From Nonomuraea africana (GTDB lineage: Bacteria > Actinomycetota > Actinomycetes > Streptosporangiales > Streptosporangiaceae): 64,000 bases of DNA. Below, in pieces: positions 16,498 to 24,005 of the stretch. How positions within the stretch are numbered: position 1 is the first letter of the stretch; each line of letters opens with the position of its first letter. Location: positions 8,246,001 to 8,310,000 of the forward strand of contig NZ_JADBEF010000001.1 in NCBI RefSeq assembly GCF_014873535.1, given 5' to 3'. The notes beneath the pieces were generated by a model. It ran no database searches and was not told the DNA's origin. It saw only the letters and a list, made by a program, of their open reading frames with translations. A program made the translations under genes and the position numbers.

Positions 16498-17484
16498 ACG
16501 GGGCTGGAGCAGCACCGGGTCGAGCTCACCGCCTACTGCTACCGCATGCTGGGCTCCCCGTTCGAGGCCGAGGACGCCGTGCAGGAGACCCTCGTGCGCG
16601 CCTGGCGCAGCCTGGACCGGTACGACGAGGACCGGGCGTCCCTGCGGACCTGGATGTACAGCATCGCCACCAACGTCTGCCTGGACATGCTGCGGAGCGC
16701 GCAGCGGCGCGCCCGCGCGATGGACCTCGGCCCTTCGGCACGGCCCGGTCCCGACCTCGGTCCACCGCTTCCCGAGAGCGCCTGGGTGCAGCCGATCCCG
16801 GACAGCCGGGCCGTATCCGAAGACGGCGATCCCGCGGAGGTGACCGCGCGGCGCGAGACGATCCGCCTGGCGTTCGTCGCCGCACTGCAGCATCTGCCGC
16901 CCAGGCAACGGGCGGTGCTGATCCTGCGCGACGTCCTGTGCTGGAAGGCGGACGAGGTCGCCCGGCTGCTGGACAGCTCGGTCGCGTCGGTCACCAGCGC
17001 GCTGCAACGCGCCAGGACGACGCTCAGGACGGTGCCCGTCGCCGCCGCCGAGCCGTACCGGGCGATGGATCAGGAGCAGCGGCTGCTCCTGGAGCGGTAC
17101 TGCGCCGCCTTCGAGCGGTATGACGTCGAGACCCTGGTCTCGCTGCTGCACGAGGACGCCACGATGTCCATGCCCCCGTTCCTGTGGTGGCTGCGCGGGC
17201 GCGAGGAGATCCGGGGGATGCTGCTCGCGGCGGGCCGTCGGTGCGAGGGCGCGCGCCTGGTGCCGACCGTGGCCAACGGGTCGCCGGCGTTCGGGCAGTA
17301 CCTGCCCACCGGCCCGTACGGCAGGCACGAGCCGTTCGCGCTCGTCGTCCTGACGCTCTCGGGTGGTCTGGTCGCCGAGGTGACGACCTTCCTCAACGCC
17401 GAGCGGCTGTTCCCCGTGTTCGGCCTGCCTTCGGGCGAGGAGGCCACAGCGCTGTTCCGGAACTGGTTTCCCGGCGACCGATGA
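16486..17484 (+). CDS. ECF sigma factor with C-terminal SnoaL-like domain (SigG-like)
   Basis: 332 residues from the favoured ATG. Region 2 is TAYCYRMLGSPFEAEDAVQETLVRAWRSL, with the melting segment LRTWMYSIATNVCLDMLRS. Region 4 is LQHLPPRQRAVLILRDVLCW followed by ADEVARLLDSSVASVTSALQRAR. A SnoaL-like domain fills the last 115 residues (EDATMSMPPFLWWLRG ... FGQYL). This is the same architecture as the gene at 5160-6191, so they are paralogues. The downstream alpha/beta hydrolase (73 nt away) is a likely operon partner; M. tuberculosis sigG also neighbours a lipase-type hydrolase. Confidence 0.87.
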   Translation: MPDVTGLEQHRVELTAYCYRMLGSPFEAEDAVQETLVRAWRSLDRYDEDRASLRTWMYSIATNVCLDMLRSAQRRARAMDLGPSARPGPDLGPPLPESAWVQPIPDSRAVSEDGDPAEVTARRETIRLAFVAALQHLPPRQRAVLILRDVLCWKADEVARLLDSSVASVTSALQRARTTLRTVPVAAAEPYRAMDQEQRLLLERYCAAFERYDVETLVSLLHEDATMSMPPFLWWLRGREEIRGMLLAAGRRCEGARLVPTVANGSPAFGQYLPTGPYGRHEPFALVVLTLSGGLVAEVTTFLNAERLFPVFGLPSGEEATALFRNWFPGDR

Positions 17485-17556
17485 GTTTCCGCCCGCCGCT
17501 TCGTATGACCGGCGGACACACTCATCGACACCGGAGACGAAGGGAACGGCGGCACG

Positions 17557-18333
17557 ATGGCCGAATACGTAGACGTGAACGGCGTGCGCATGTGGTTCGA
17601 CGAGCGCGGCGAAGGGGAGCCGCTGGTGCTGCTCCATGGCGGCCTGACCGACAGCAGGGACTTCACGGGCAACCTCGACGTGCTGGCCGGACGGTTCAGG
17701 CTCCTGCTGCCCGAACGCCGGGGGCACGGCCATACCGCCGACGTGCCGGGACCGCTCACCGTCGAGGTGATGGCACGGGACACCATCGCGTTCCTGGAGA
17801 AGATCGTCGACGGGCCCGTACGGTTGGCCGGCTACAGCGCCGGCGCGATGGTGGCGTTGGGGGTCGCCGTGCGCCGTCCTGACCTGGTCGAGAGGCTCGT
17901 TCTGGTCAGCGGCGGATTCCATCCGGACGGCATGATCCTGCGGCCCGTCGCCGGCGCCCCGCTGCCCCCGCAGCTGGTCGAAGCCTACGCTCAGGTGTCG
18001 CCCGACGGCGCGGACCACTTCTCCGTCGTGGTGGACAAGATCGCCCGGTCGGTGGACGAGGAGCCCGGACTGGAGGTCGCCGATCTGGGCGCCGTCACCT
18101 GCCCGACGCTGGTCGTGGCCGCCGACGACGACATCGTGACCTTGGAGCACACGGTGGCGTTGTACCGGGGCCTGCGCGAGGCGCAGCTGGCCATCGTCCC
18201 TGGGACGTCCCACCTGCTGCTGCACGAGAAGCCGGACCTGTGCGCCAGATTGGTCACCGACTTCCTGACCACCGGCCCCACCCCCACCTGGATGCCGATC
18301 AGCCGCGCCACCCCACACAACACCCCCGTGTGA
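17557..18333 (+). CDS. Alpha/beta-fold hydrolase
   Basis: 258 residues. It has the oxyanion-hole HGG motif (LLHGGLTDS), the nucleophile elbow GYSAG (Ser about 94), an acid in VAADDDIV (about 187) and the catalytic His in GTSHLLL (about 211). The triad is complete. It starts with MAEYVDVNGVRMWFDERG, typical of the epoxide-hydrolase/proline-iminopeptidase-like group. The substrate is unknown. An AAGGGAACGG sequence precedes the ATG. It follows the ECF sigma gene on the same strand and may be one of its targets. The C-terminus (PTPTWMPISRATPHN) is non-conserved. Confidence 0.88.
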   Translation: MAEYVDVNGVRMWFDERGEGEPLVLLHGGLTDSRDFTGNLDVLAGRFRLLLPERRGHGHTADVPGPLTVEVMARDTIAFLEKIVDGPVRLAGYSAGAMVALGVAVRRPDLVERLVLVSGGFHPDGMILRPVAGAPLPPQLVEAYAQVSPDGADHFSVVVDKIARSVDEEPGLEVADLGAVTCPTLVVAADDDIVTLEHTVALYRGLREAQLAIVPGTSHLLLHEKPDLCARLVTDFLTTGPTPTWMPISRATPHNTPV

Positions 18334-18748
18334 CCCGCGCCGGGCGACCCACGCGCGGACGACCCTGTCTGTGCCGGGCGCCCCCATACGGGCCGACCTC
18401 CCCGACCTCCCGCCGGGGCGGCCTCATGCGGGGCCACCTCTTGCTGGGGCGGCCCTGCGCTGGGTGCCCTCTTGCCTCGTGGCCATATGCGGGGCGGTCC
18501 AGCGCCGGGCAGCTCCGTGCCGGGGGACTTGAGCCAGGCGGGGCCGTGCCAGGCCGCCCCCGTGATGGCCAGCCCGTACTTGGCGGCCCCATGCCAGCTG
18601 ACCTTGCCGGGCGGTCCCGTGGCGGGCGTGCTGGGGCCCGTGCCGGGTTGTCGGGCGGCCGTGCCGGGAGATCTCACGCCGGGCGGGCCCGTGTGGGGTG
18701 GCGGGCCGAGGGGCTGTCGCGCTCCGGAGTTGCTGACCCTCATGTGGG
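18334..18748. other. GC-rich degenerate spacer without a supported gene
   Basis: About 415 bp built largely from degenerate copies of a GGGCGGCC...GTGCCGGG-like unit, clearest at 18420-18690. Translations in all frames are Gly/Pro/Ala/Arg-rich without conserved motifs. I see no gene here; it looks like expanded low-complexity DNA. Confidence 0.5.
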
Positions 18749-18844
18749 TCAGTTCGTGCGGAAGGCGGTTTCGATGGTGGTGAGGTGGTGGTCGAGGATC
18801 TCGAGCAGGTCGGCGGCGAGCGCTCCCTCTCGCAGGGTGGGAGC
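18749..18844 (-). pseudogene. Orphan 3' coding fragment
   Basis: The minus strand encodes SAPTLREGALAADLLEILDHH and continues for 11 more residues to a stop at 18749. Every codon ends in G or C except two, which is a convincing coding signature. No start codon with a Shine-Dalgarno is available upstream in frame, and the frame runs into the LacI-type palindrome at 18838. It is probably the end of a decayed gene of unknown family. Confidence 0.35.
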
Positions 18845-18851
18845 GCTCCCG
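18838..18851. promoter_or_regulatory. CebR/CelR-like operator (orphan)
   Basis: TGGGAGCGCTCCCG differs in one end base from TGGGAGCGCTCCCA, the 14-bp operator of the LacI-family regulators CebR/CelR that control cellulose/cellobiose genes in actinomycetes. The inner 12 bp are a perfect palindrome. No intact sugar-utilisation gene adjoins it. Confidence 0.5.
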
Positions 18852-18896
18852 CGAACGTAGCATTGTTCCGGAAGCGTTAACAGATGGTTTCCTCTG

Positions 18897-19232
18897 TCAC
18901 CAAGGCCCGTAAGGACCGTTATTGCCGCCCTTGCCCATTCCGGTGACAGCCGGCTTGACATCGGCCAGGTAGACGCCCGCCGCGATGACCGAGGCGATCG
19001 CGAAGATGTTGAGCCGCGCCAGACCGCTCGCGCCGAAATAGCCCCAGGCCGTCGCGAACGAGAACAGCGTGCCGAGGCCGAGGATCAGGAGCCACCACTT
19101 CTTCTGCAGCTTGCCCGCGGCGACGAACGCGTTGGCGGGGGTGCGGATCGCGTGGATGAGCGCCCACACGGTCATGCCGAACGCGACGATCGCGAGGATC
19201 GCGAAGATGAGGTCAAGTCCAAAAGAGATCAT
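18897..19232 (-). CDS. DUF2516 family membrane protein
   Basis: 111 residues with three to four hydrophobic segments: LDLIFAILAIVAFGMTVWALIHAI, WWLLILGLGTLFSFATAWGYFG and LNIFAIASVIAAGVYLADV. It is a small integral membrane protein of unknown function. Homologues sit next to hbhA and an XRE regulator in mycobacteria (the Rv0474-Rv0476 arrangement), matching this locus. The ATG at 19232 gives the family-typical start MISFGLDLIFAIL; longer upstream frames are not credible. It is probably a separate unit from hbhA because a hairpin and about 300 bp intervene. Confidence 0.85.
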   Translation of the reverse strand: MISFGLDLIFAILAIVAFGMTVWALIHAIRTPANAFVAAGKLQKKWWLLILGLGTLFSFATAWGYFGASGLARLNIFAIASVIAAGVYLADVKPAVTGMGKGGNNGPYGPW

Positions 19233-19490
19233 GTCCGCTCCGCCCACTACCGCAATGTCGCCCCCCACCCTAACCGGTCGCTCATCCTGTACGGCAAGCA
19301 AACCGAGCACCACCGTGATCGCCGCTTTCCCTCCGGCGAGGGCGCGCCGCCCAGCAGGACTTCGGTCCCCGCCGTCACGGCGCCCGATGAGCTGGATTTC
19401 CACCTTTGGCCGCTTCGCGGGAGCAGAGCGGTGGTCCTGCATGCTCGGCCTCATGGCCGCTTCCCCGGGTTGAGCGGCCGTCGACACGCA

Positions 19491-19523
19491 AGAACCCCCG
19501 CCCGGCGAGGGGCGAGGGTCCTT
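19491..19523 (-). terminator. Imperfect hairpin terminator after hbhA-like gene
   Basis: On the minus strand, GGACCCTCGCCCC can pair with GGGCGGGGGTTC across a short loop, followed by TTCTTG. It lies 12 nt past the hbhA-like stop. Confidence 0.5.
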
Positions 19524-19534
19524 GGGTGTTCCGG

Positions 19535-19951
19535 TCAGGCCTTCGTGCCGGCCTTCGTGGTGCGGGTGTTCCTCTTGACCGGGGTGGCCACGGGCGGCTC
19601 GGCCGCCTCGGAGACCTCCTCCAGCTCGAGCGCGGCCTCGCCGCTCGCCTTGCTGACGACCTTGCGGCCGCGGCTGGCGAACTCCTCGTAGTACTCGGTG
19701 GCCTTGCTGCCGAGCTGGTCGGCGTACACACGGGCCTTCTCGGGGAACTCGCGGGCGAGCTCCTCGGCCTTGGTGCGGACCTCGCGCGCCTTCACGGGCA
19801 GGTCCTTGGTGATGTCGGTGCGCCGCGACTGCAGCTTCTGCAGCTGCTCGGGCAACTCGCGCAGCTTCTCCACGGCGAAGTCGCCCGCGCCCGCGACGGC
19901 GTAGAACGGCTTGGACTCGGTGAGCTTCTTGACCTCGGTGGCCAGCGTCAT
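19535..19951 (-). CDS. hbhA: Heparin-binding hemagglutinin (HBHA)-like protein
   Basis: 138 residues. Residues 1-95 are predicted to be almost wholly helical or coiled-coil (VEKLRELPEQLQKLQSRRTDI ... VRTKAEELAREFPEKARVYADQLGS). The C-terminal tail is rich in Ala, Pro, Lys and Thr (KRNTRTTKAGTKA), like the Lys-rich heparin-binding tail of mycobacterial HBHA but shorter. In mycobacteria HBHA is a surface adhesin and also affects lipid bodies and cell shape. Here a structural or membrane-associated role is as likely. It starts 3 nt after the XRE regulator stop, so the two are co-transcribed. Confidence 0.75.
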   Translation of the reverse strand: MTLATEVKKLTESKPFYAVAGAGDFAVEKLRELPEQLQKLQSRRTDITKDLPVKAREVRTKAEELAREFPEKARVYADQLGSKATEYYEEFASRGRKVVSKASGEAALELEEVSEAAEPPVATPVKRNTRTTKAGTKA

Positions 19952-19954
19952 GGG

Positions 19955-20449
19955 TTAACCTTCCTTGGTTTCCTGGGTGACGGTGCCGTTGTTCGAGGTC
20001 GCCGCGAAGGGCTCAAGAGCGGCGAGAAATTCCTCGGGCAGCGGCTGCTCGTCGTCCGTGCCGGAGTCGTGCTGGGGATGAGCATTCTGGGAGGTCTGCT
20101 CGTCCTCAGCGCGGTTCTCCTTGCGGAACGACTCGTAGATATCGATCAGCACCTGGCGTTGCCGCTCGGTGATGAGGCTGTCGCCCCTGATCGCGGTGAT
20201 CACGTCGCTGGGCGGTTCGCGATCCTCGATGAGGCCTGCCTGCACGTACAGCGCCTGGGACGAGATGTGCAGACCTTTGGCGATCTGGTTCAGGATCTCG
20301 GCGCTCGGCTTGCGCAGACCACGCTCGATCTGGCTGAGGTAGGGGTTGGAGACCCCCGCCGCGGCCGCGAGCTGGCGCATCGAGATCTTCGCCTGCTGCC
20401 GCTGCTCGCGGATGTATTCGCCGATCGAGCCGACCTTGGGTAGTGCCAT
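19955..20449 (-). CDS. XRE-family helix-turn-helix regulator
   Basis: 164 residues. The N-terminal HTH_3/XRE domain (about residues 9-66) includes IREQRQQAKISMRQLAAAAGVSN and PYLSQIERGLRKPSAEILNQIAKGL. The rest is an acidic, disordered tail with a short helix (ITERQRQVLIDIYESFRKE). It corresponds in position to Rv0474, upstream of hbhA in M. tuberculosis. It is likely to regulate this two-gene operon. The ATG at 20449 gives MALPKVGSIGEYI, matching the family start. Confidence 0.88.
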   Translation of the reverse strand: MALPKVGSIGEYIREQRQQAKISMRQLAAAAGVSNPYLSQIERGLRKPSAEILNQIAKGLHISSQALYVQAGLIEDREPPSDVITAIRGDSLITERQRQVLIDIYESFRKENRAEDEQTSQNAHPQHDSGTDDEQPLPEEFLAALEPFAATSNNGTVTQETKEG

Positions 20450-20521
20450 ACCTCTAGTCTGCCTCGCCGTGCTTGCAATTGCAAACAGGCGGCTAACAAG
20501 AGCAAGCGGCGAACAATGAGG

Positions 20522-21427
20522 TCAGAAAGGCAGCGCCCAGAGGAACGGCGCGGACGTGGCCAACGTCACACTCAGCGTGATCAGCCCGTAGCGCCGGGAG
20601 CGCGGCAGCTCGGGGGCCGGCTTGATCAGCCGGTCGACCCTGGCCATGACCTGCGACTGGGCGACGCCGAGCATGCCGCTCGGGGTGGGGACGGCTCCTG
20701 CCGTACCGAAGCGGAGCAGGGCGGTGGCCAGGCGGCGCGGAGAGCAGTAGCGGCGGGCGCGGTCGTCCGCGGCCATCTCCACCAGCAGCTCGACCTGCGC
20801 CTGCGCGTCCCTGACGACCTTCGACCACGGAAGCGCCCTGCGCAGCGCGCCGAAGGGCAGCAGCACCAGGTCGTGGCGCTCGCGGACGTGGGCGGCCTCG
20901 TGGGCGAGCACGGCGGTCAGCTCGTCGTGCGAGAGCAGTTCGAGGGTGCCCGAGCTGACCACGACGTGGGAGCGGAGACCGGGCACGCAGTAGGCGGCGG
21001 CGCCGGGGTGGTCGAGCACCCGCACGCCTGGCATGCCGGGCTCCTCGCGGGCGATCAGCGAGAGCAGCAGGCGGTGGCGGCGGCGGGCGCGCAGCGTCTG
21101 CACTCCCGCGGTCAGCAGCACCGCCACGAGCACGGCCAGCAGGGTCAGGCCCGCGATCATCGCGAGCGCGTGCCAGAGGTCCCAGCGGGCGTCAGGCGTG
21201 CGCCCCGCCGCGAAGGCGGCCAGGCCGTGGATCACACCTCTGTCGTACGGCGTGACGGCGTAGGCGAGCAGCGCGCCGATGCTGGCCAGCCCCCATGCGA
21301 CGCCGAGCGACTGCCACAGCGCGATGGCCAGGCGGGGCGCGCGGGAGGTCCAGCGCGCGGTGGTGAAGCGCCAGGCGCCCAGAGCGCATGCCGCGGCGAG
21401 CGCTGACAACGCCGCCGCCGTGATCAC
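20522..21427 (-). CDS. M56-family (BlaR1/MecR1-like) membrane metallopeptidase
   Basis: 301 residues with hydrophobic segments near 1-20, 35-60, 88-110 and the C-terminus (YGLITLSVTLATSAPFLWAL). The gluzincin motif HEAAH (in VLAHEAAHVRERHD) and downstream acidic residues (EMAADDRA) provide the zinc site. It lacks the penicillin-sensing extracellular domain of BlaR1, as do most actinobacterial M56 proteins. It overlaps the BlaI-family repressor gene by 4 nt (21424-21427). In BlaR/BlaI systems the protease leads to repressor inactivation. The signal here is unknown. Confidence 0.88.
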   Translation of the reverse strand: MITAAALSALAAACALGAWRFTTARWTSRAPRLAIALWQSLGVAWGLASIGALLAYAVTPYDRGVIHGLAAFAAGRTPDARWDLWHALAMIAGLTLLAVLVAVLLTAGVQTLRARRRHRLLLSLIAREEPGMPGVRVLDHPGAAAYCVPGLRSHVVVSSGTLELLSHDELTAVLAHEAAHVRERHDLVLLPFGALRRALPWSKVVRDAQAQVELLVEMAADDRARRYCSPRRLATALLRFGTAGAVPTPSGMLGVAQSQVMARVDRLIKPAPELPRSRRYGLITLSVTLATSAPFLWALPF

Positions 21428-21786
21428 TCTTCCTCCAGCTCCGTGAGGACTCTGCGCAGGAGCTCCGCCTCGGGGCCGGACACGGCCTGGGCGAAGCGGG
21501 TCAGGGCGGCCGAGCGGTCACCCGTCATGTCCAAGGCTTCCAGCATAAGCTCGGCGACATAGCTGTCGCGGCTCTCGGCCGGCTGGTAGCGCCATGCCCG
21601 GCCGTCGCGGGTCCGGTCGAGGAACCCCTTGCGGGTGAGCCGGTCGAGAACGGTCATGACGGTGGTGGGGGCCAGATCTCTTTCCTCGATGAGCCTGCCG
21701 ACCTCACGCGCCGTCAGCGGGGTGTTCTGCGCCCAGAGGATGTCCATGATGCTGCGTTCGAGCTCGCCAAGACCCTTCACACTCAT
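21424..21786 (-). CDS. BlaI/MecI-family transcriptional repressor
   Basis: 120 residues. The winged helix begins LGELERSIMDILWAQNTPLTAREVGRLIEER and continues LAPTTVMTVLDRLTRKGFLDRTRDGRAWRYQPA. The C-terminal dimerisation helices follow. It is the first gene of a two-gene unit with the M56 protease. A perfect 10-bp palindrome (GTAGTACTAC, 21791-21800) lies immediately before its start codon, consistent with autorepression. Confidence 0.9.
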   Translation of the reverse strand: MSVKGLGELERSIMDILWAQNTPLTAREVGRLIEERDLAPTTVMTVLDRLTRKGFLDRTRDGRAWRYQPAESRDSYVAELMLEALDMTGDRSAALTRFAQAVSGPEAELLRRVLTELEEE

Positions 21787-21790
21787 CAGC

Positions 21791-21800
21791 GTAGTACTAC
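21791..21800. promoter_or_regulatory. Candidate BlaI operator
   Basis: GTAGTACTAC is a perfect palindrome 5-14 nt upstream of the repressor ATG. Its TAGTA/TACTA halves resemble the TACTACA/TGTAGTA half-sites bound by BlaI/MecI. Binding there would also mask the ribosome site. Confidence 0.5.
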
Positions 21801-21841
21801 AGGCTGTCGAGCTGGGATCCGGGAGGCAGATGAGAGTGACA

Positions 21842-22372
21842 TCACGCGCTCTCCCGAAGGAACGTCACCATGGCCACCTCGTCGCGGTCGTCGCCGGGAG
21901 CCACCCTGATGGCCCTGGGCATGCGGCCGACCTCCTGGTAGCCGCACCCGGCGTAAAAGGACTCCAGCCCGAGCCCGCCTCTGCAGGTCAGGTGGAGCGA
22001 CTCGAGCCCCAGCCGCACGCCCGCGTCGCCGACCGCCGTCATGAGGTCCGCGCCGTAGCCCTTGCCCTGGTGCTTCGGATGCACCATCACGCGCATCACG
22101 GTCCGCCAGTGCGCCATCAAGGGGTTCGAGTTCGCGACGAGGACGGCCCAGGCGGCCACCCTGCCCTCGTCGTCGAAGCCGGCCACCAGGCTGTCCGGGC
22201 CGCGCTCCCCGCAGCGGGCGAAGGTCACGGTGGCGACCTGCCTGATGTCGTCGGCCGTCACCGGCGGCACCCATCCGACCGCGCCTCCCGCGTTGGTCAC
22301 GTCCACCCAGCAGTCCAGCAGGTCGTCGAAGAGGGCGGGCGTCACCTCGGGCTCAACAACAAATCGCAACAT
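21842..22372 (-). CDS. GNAT-family N-acetyltransferase
   Basis: 176 residues. The acetyl-CoA pyrophosphate loop is in VMVHPKHQGKGYGADLM (Q/RxxGxG/A form, about residues 97-113), preceded by the core strand RVMVHP. The C-terminal strand has the LESFYAGCGYQEVG motif common to the fold. The substrate is unknown. It lies 10 nt downstream of the methyltransferase gene on the same strand and is likely the last gene of an SDR-methyltransferase-GNAT unit. Confidence 0.88.
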   Translation of the reverse strand: MLRFVVEPEVTPALFDDLLDCWVDVTNAGGAVGWVPPVTADDIRQVATVTFARCGERGPDSLVAGFDDEGRVAAWAVLVANSNPLMAHWRTVMRVMVHPKHQGKGYGADLMTAVGDAGVRLGLESLHLTCRGGLGLESFYAGCGYQEVGRMPRAIRVAPGDDRDEVAMVTFLRESA

Positions 22373-22382
22373 ACGGGGCAGA

Positions 22383-23177
22383 TTACGAGGTTGGCGCGAC
22401 TGCTGACCACGGGAGGCTCAGCTCGCCCAGCCGCCAGCGTCCGGCCCCGCCCAGCGGCGCCGTGCGGTAGAGGGGCCAGCCGTCCGCCAGGGTCTCGACC
22501 GCGGCCAGCCACCGCTGGCGCAGGCCGTGCGCGCCGTAGGGGGCGGCGACGGCCCACGCCCTGTCGAAGTCGCGAAGGAACGCGTGGATCGGCTCGCCGG
22601 GCACGTTGCGGTGGATGAGCGTCTTCGGCAGCCGGTCGGCCAGCTCCGACGGCCGGTCGAAGGCGTTGAACCGGGCCGAGAACGTCAGCGTCCGCGGCCC
22701 CGCCGAGTCGAGGCAGACCCAGACGGCCCGGTGCCCGGTCTCCGAGCACGTCCCCTCCACCAGCACCCCGCCCGGTGCGAGCTTGCCGCGCAGCAGGTCC
22801 CAGTAGCCCCACGCCTCCGCCTCGCCGTACTGCCTGAGCACGTTGAAGGCCCTGACGACGGTCGGCGGGCGCGGGACGGGCAGCTCGAAGCCGCCGAGGA
22901 CGAAGGACAACCCCTCCCTCTCGTACGGCCTGGCCAGCGCCACCCTGGCGGGGTCGATCTCGATGCCGACCATCTCGACGTCGCCCGCGACCGCGCGCAG
23001 CCTGGTGAACAGCTCGAGGGTCGTGCTGTGGGACGCGCCGTACCCCAGGTCGACCACGAGGGGCCGGTCGGCGGCCCGCAGCAGCCTGCCGTGGACGGCG
23101 CTCAGCCACCGGTCGGCCCTGCGCAGCCGGTTGACGCCGGTCGTGCCCCTGGTGACGCTGCCGACCGGTCTAGCCAC
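22383..23177 (-). CDS. Class I SAM-dependent methyltransferase-like protein
   Basis: 264 residues. The SAM-binding motif I region is PLVVDLGYGASHSTTLEL (about residues 39-56), with the motif II acid in MVGIEIDPARVALA and a motif IV-like segment (VVRAFNVLRQYGEAEAWGYW). It is conserved in actinobacteria beside mshA but has no established substrate. The start overlaps the 3' end of the SDR gene by 8 nt, so they are translationally coupled. The third segment of the domain is followed by a family-specific C-terminal half. Confidence 0.8.
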   Translation of the reverse strand: MARPVGSVTRGTTGVNRLRRADRWLSAVHGRLLRAADRPLVVDLGYGASHSTTLELFTRLRAVAGDVEMVGIEIDPARVALARPYEREGLSFVLGGFELPVPRPPTVVRAFNVLRQYGEAEAWGYWDLLRGKLAPGGVLVEGTCSETGHRAVWVCLDSAGPRTLTFSARFNAFDRPSELADRLPKTLIHRNVPGEPIHAFLRDFDRAWAVAAPYGAHGLRQRWLAAVETLADGWPLYRTAPLGGAGRWRLGELSLPWSAVAPTS

Positions 23178-23913
23178 TGACGCGGTGCACCTTGTGCTGG
23201 GCGGCCTGGGCGCGCGGCCTGATGACCATGCGGTCGACGTTGAAGTGCGCGGGCCTGGTGACGCTCCAGGTGATCGCGTCGGCCACGTCGTCGGCCGTCA
23301 GCGGGCCCGGCACGCCCTCGTAGATCCTCGAGGCCGCGTCGGCGTCGCCGCGGAAGCGGGTGAGCGCGAACTCCTCGGTCTGCACCATCCCCGGCGCGAT
23401 CTCGATGATCCGCACCGGCTGGCCGACCAGCTCCAGCCTGAGCGTCTCGACCATCGAGGTCTGCGCGTGCTTGGCCGCGCAGTAGCCGCCGCCGCCCTCG
23501 TAGGAGACCAGGCCCGCCACCGAGGTCAGCATCAGCAGCACGCCGTCGCCCGAGGCGACCAGCTTCGGCAGCAGCGCCTGCGTCACCCTCAATGAGCCGA
23601 GCACGTTGGTGTCGTACATCCGCTGCCAGTCCTCGACGCGGCCCTCGGCCACGGACTCCAGCCCGATCGCGCCGCCCGCGTTGTTGATCAGCACGTCGCA
23701 GCGGGACAGCGAGGCGGCCAGCGCGTCGACCGACTCCTGGGAGGTGACGTCGAGCGTCACGGGCGTGATGCCGTCCACCTCGGCGGCCAGTTTCTCGAGC
23801 CGGTCCCTGCGCCTGGCGCCCGCCACGACCTCGTACCCCTCGGCGGCCAGCCGCCGCGCGGTGGCCGCGCCGATTCCACTGCTCGCACCGGTCACCACTG
23901 CCGTCTTCTTCAT
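23170..23913 (-). CDS. Short-chain dehydrogenase/reductase
   Basis: 247 residues, a complete classical SDR. Cofactor motif TGASSGIG (residues 8-15), NNAG (about 80), catalytic Ser in LTSVAG, and a YCAAK catalytic pair (Tyr about 144, Lys about 148). An Arg-rich segment after the second strand (GARRRDR) suggests NADP(H). It corresponds to Rv0484c, which also sits beside mshA. It is divergent from mshA with 92 bp between them. The substrate is unknown. Confidence 0.9.
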   Translation of the reverse strand: MKKTAVVTGASSGIGAATARRLAAEGYEVVAGARRRDRLEKLAAEVDGITPVTLDVTSQESVDALAASLSRCDVLINNAGGAIGLESVAEGRVEDWQRMYDTNVLGSLRVTQALLPKLVASGDGVLLMLTSVAGLVSYEGGGGYCAAKHAQTSMVETLRLELVGQPVRIIEIAPGMVQTEEFALTRFRGDADAASRIYEGVPGPLTADDVADAITWSVTRPAHFNVDRMVIRPRAQAAQHKVHRVSG

Positions 23914-23951
23914 GGGCCCATCCTGCCAGGACGTAAAGAGCTGATCTCGCG

Positions 23952-24000
23952 TTGGGAATGTCGGGAAGTTCTGGCTAGTTATAACCCCTTCGGAGGTGAT
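23952..24000 (+). promoter_or_regulatory. Promoter and ribosome site of mshA
   Basis: TTGGGA (23952-23957), an 18-bp spacer, and TAGTTA (23976-23981) form a plausible -35/-10 pair. CGGAGGTGAT (23991-24000) is an excellent Shine-Dalgarno 5 nt before the GTG at 24006, fixing that start. Confidence 0.55.
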
Positions 24001-24005
24001 GTCTG

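Noticed and set aside
16003..18387. 794-codon minus-strand frame spanning a sigma factor and a hydrolase
   Set aside because: Composition is low-complexity and it runs antisense to two well-supported genes with complete motifs.
18472..18783. 103-codon plus-strand frame
   Set aside because: Gly/Pro/Ala-rich reading of degenerate repeats with no ribosome site or conserved feature.
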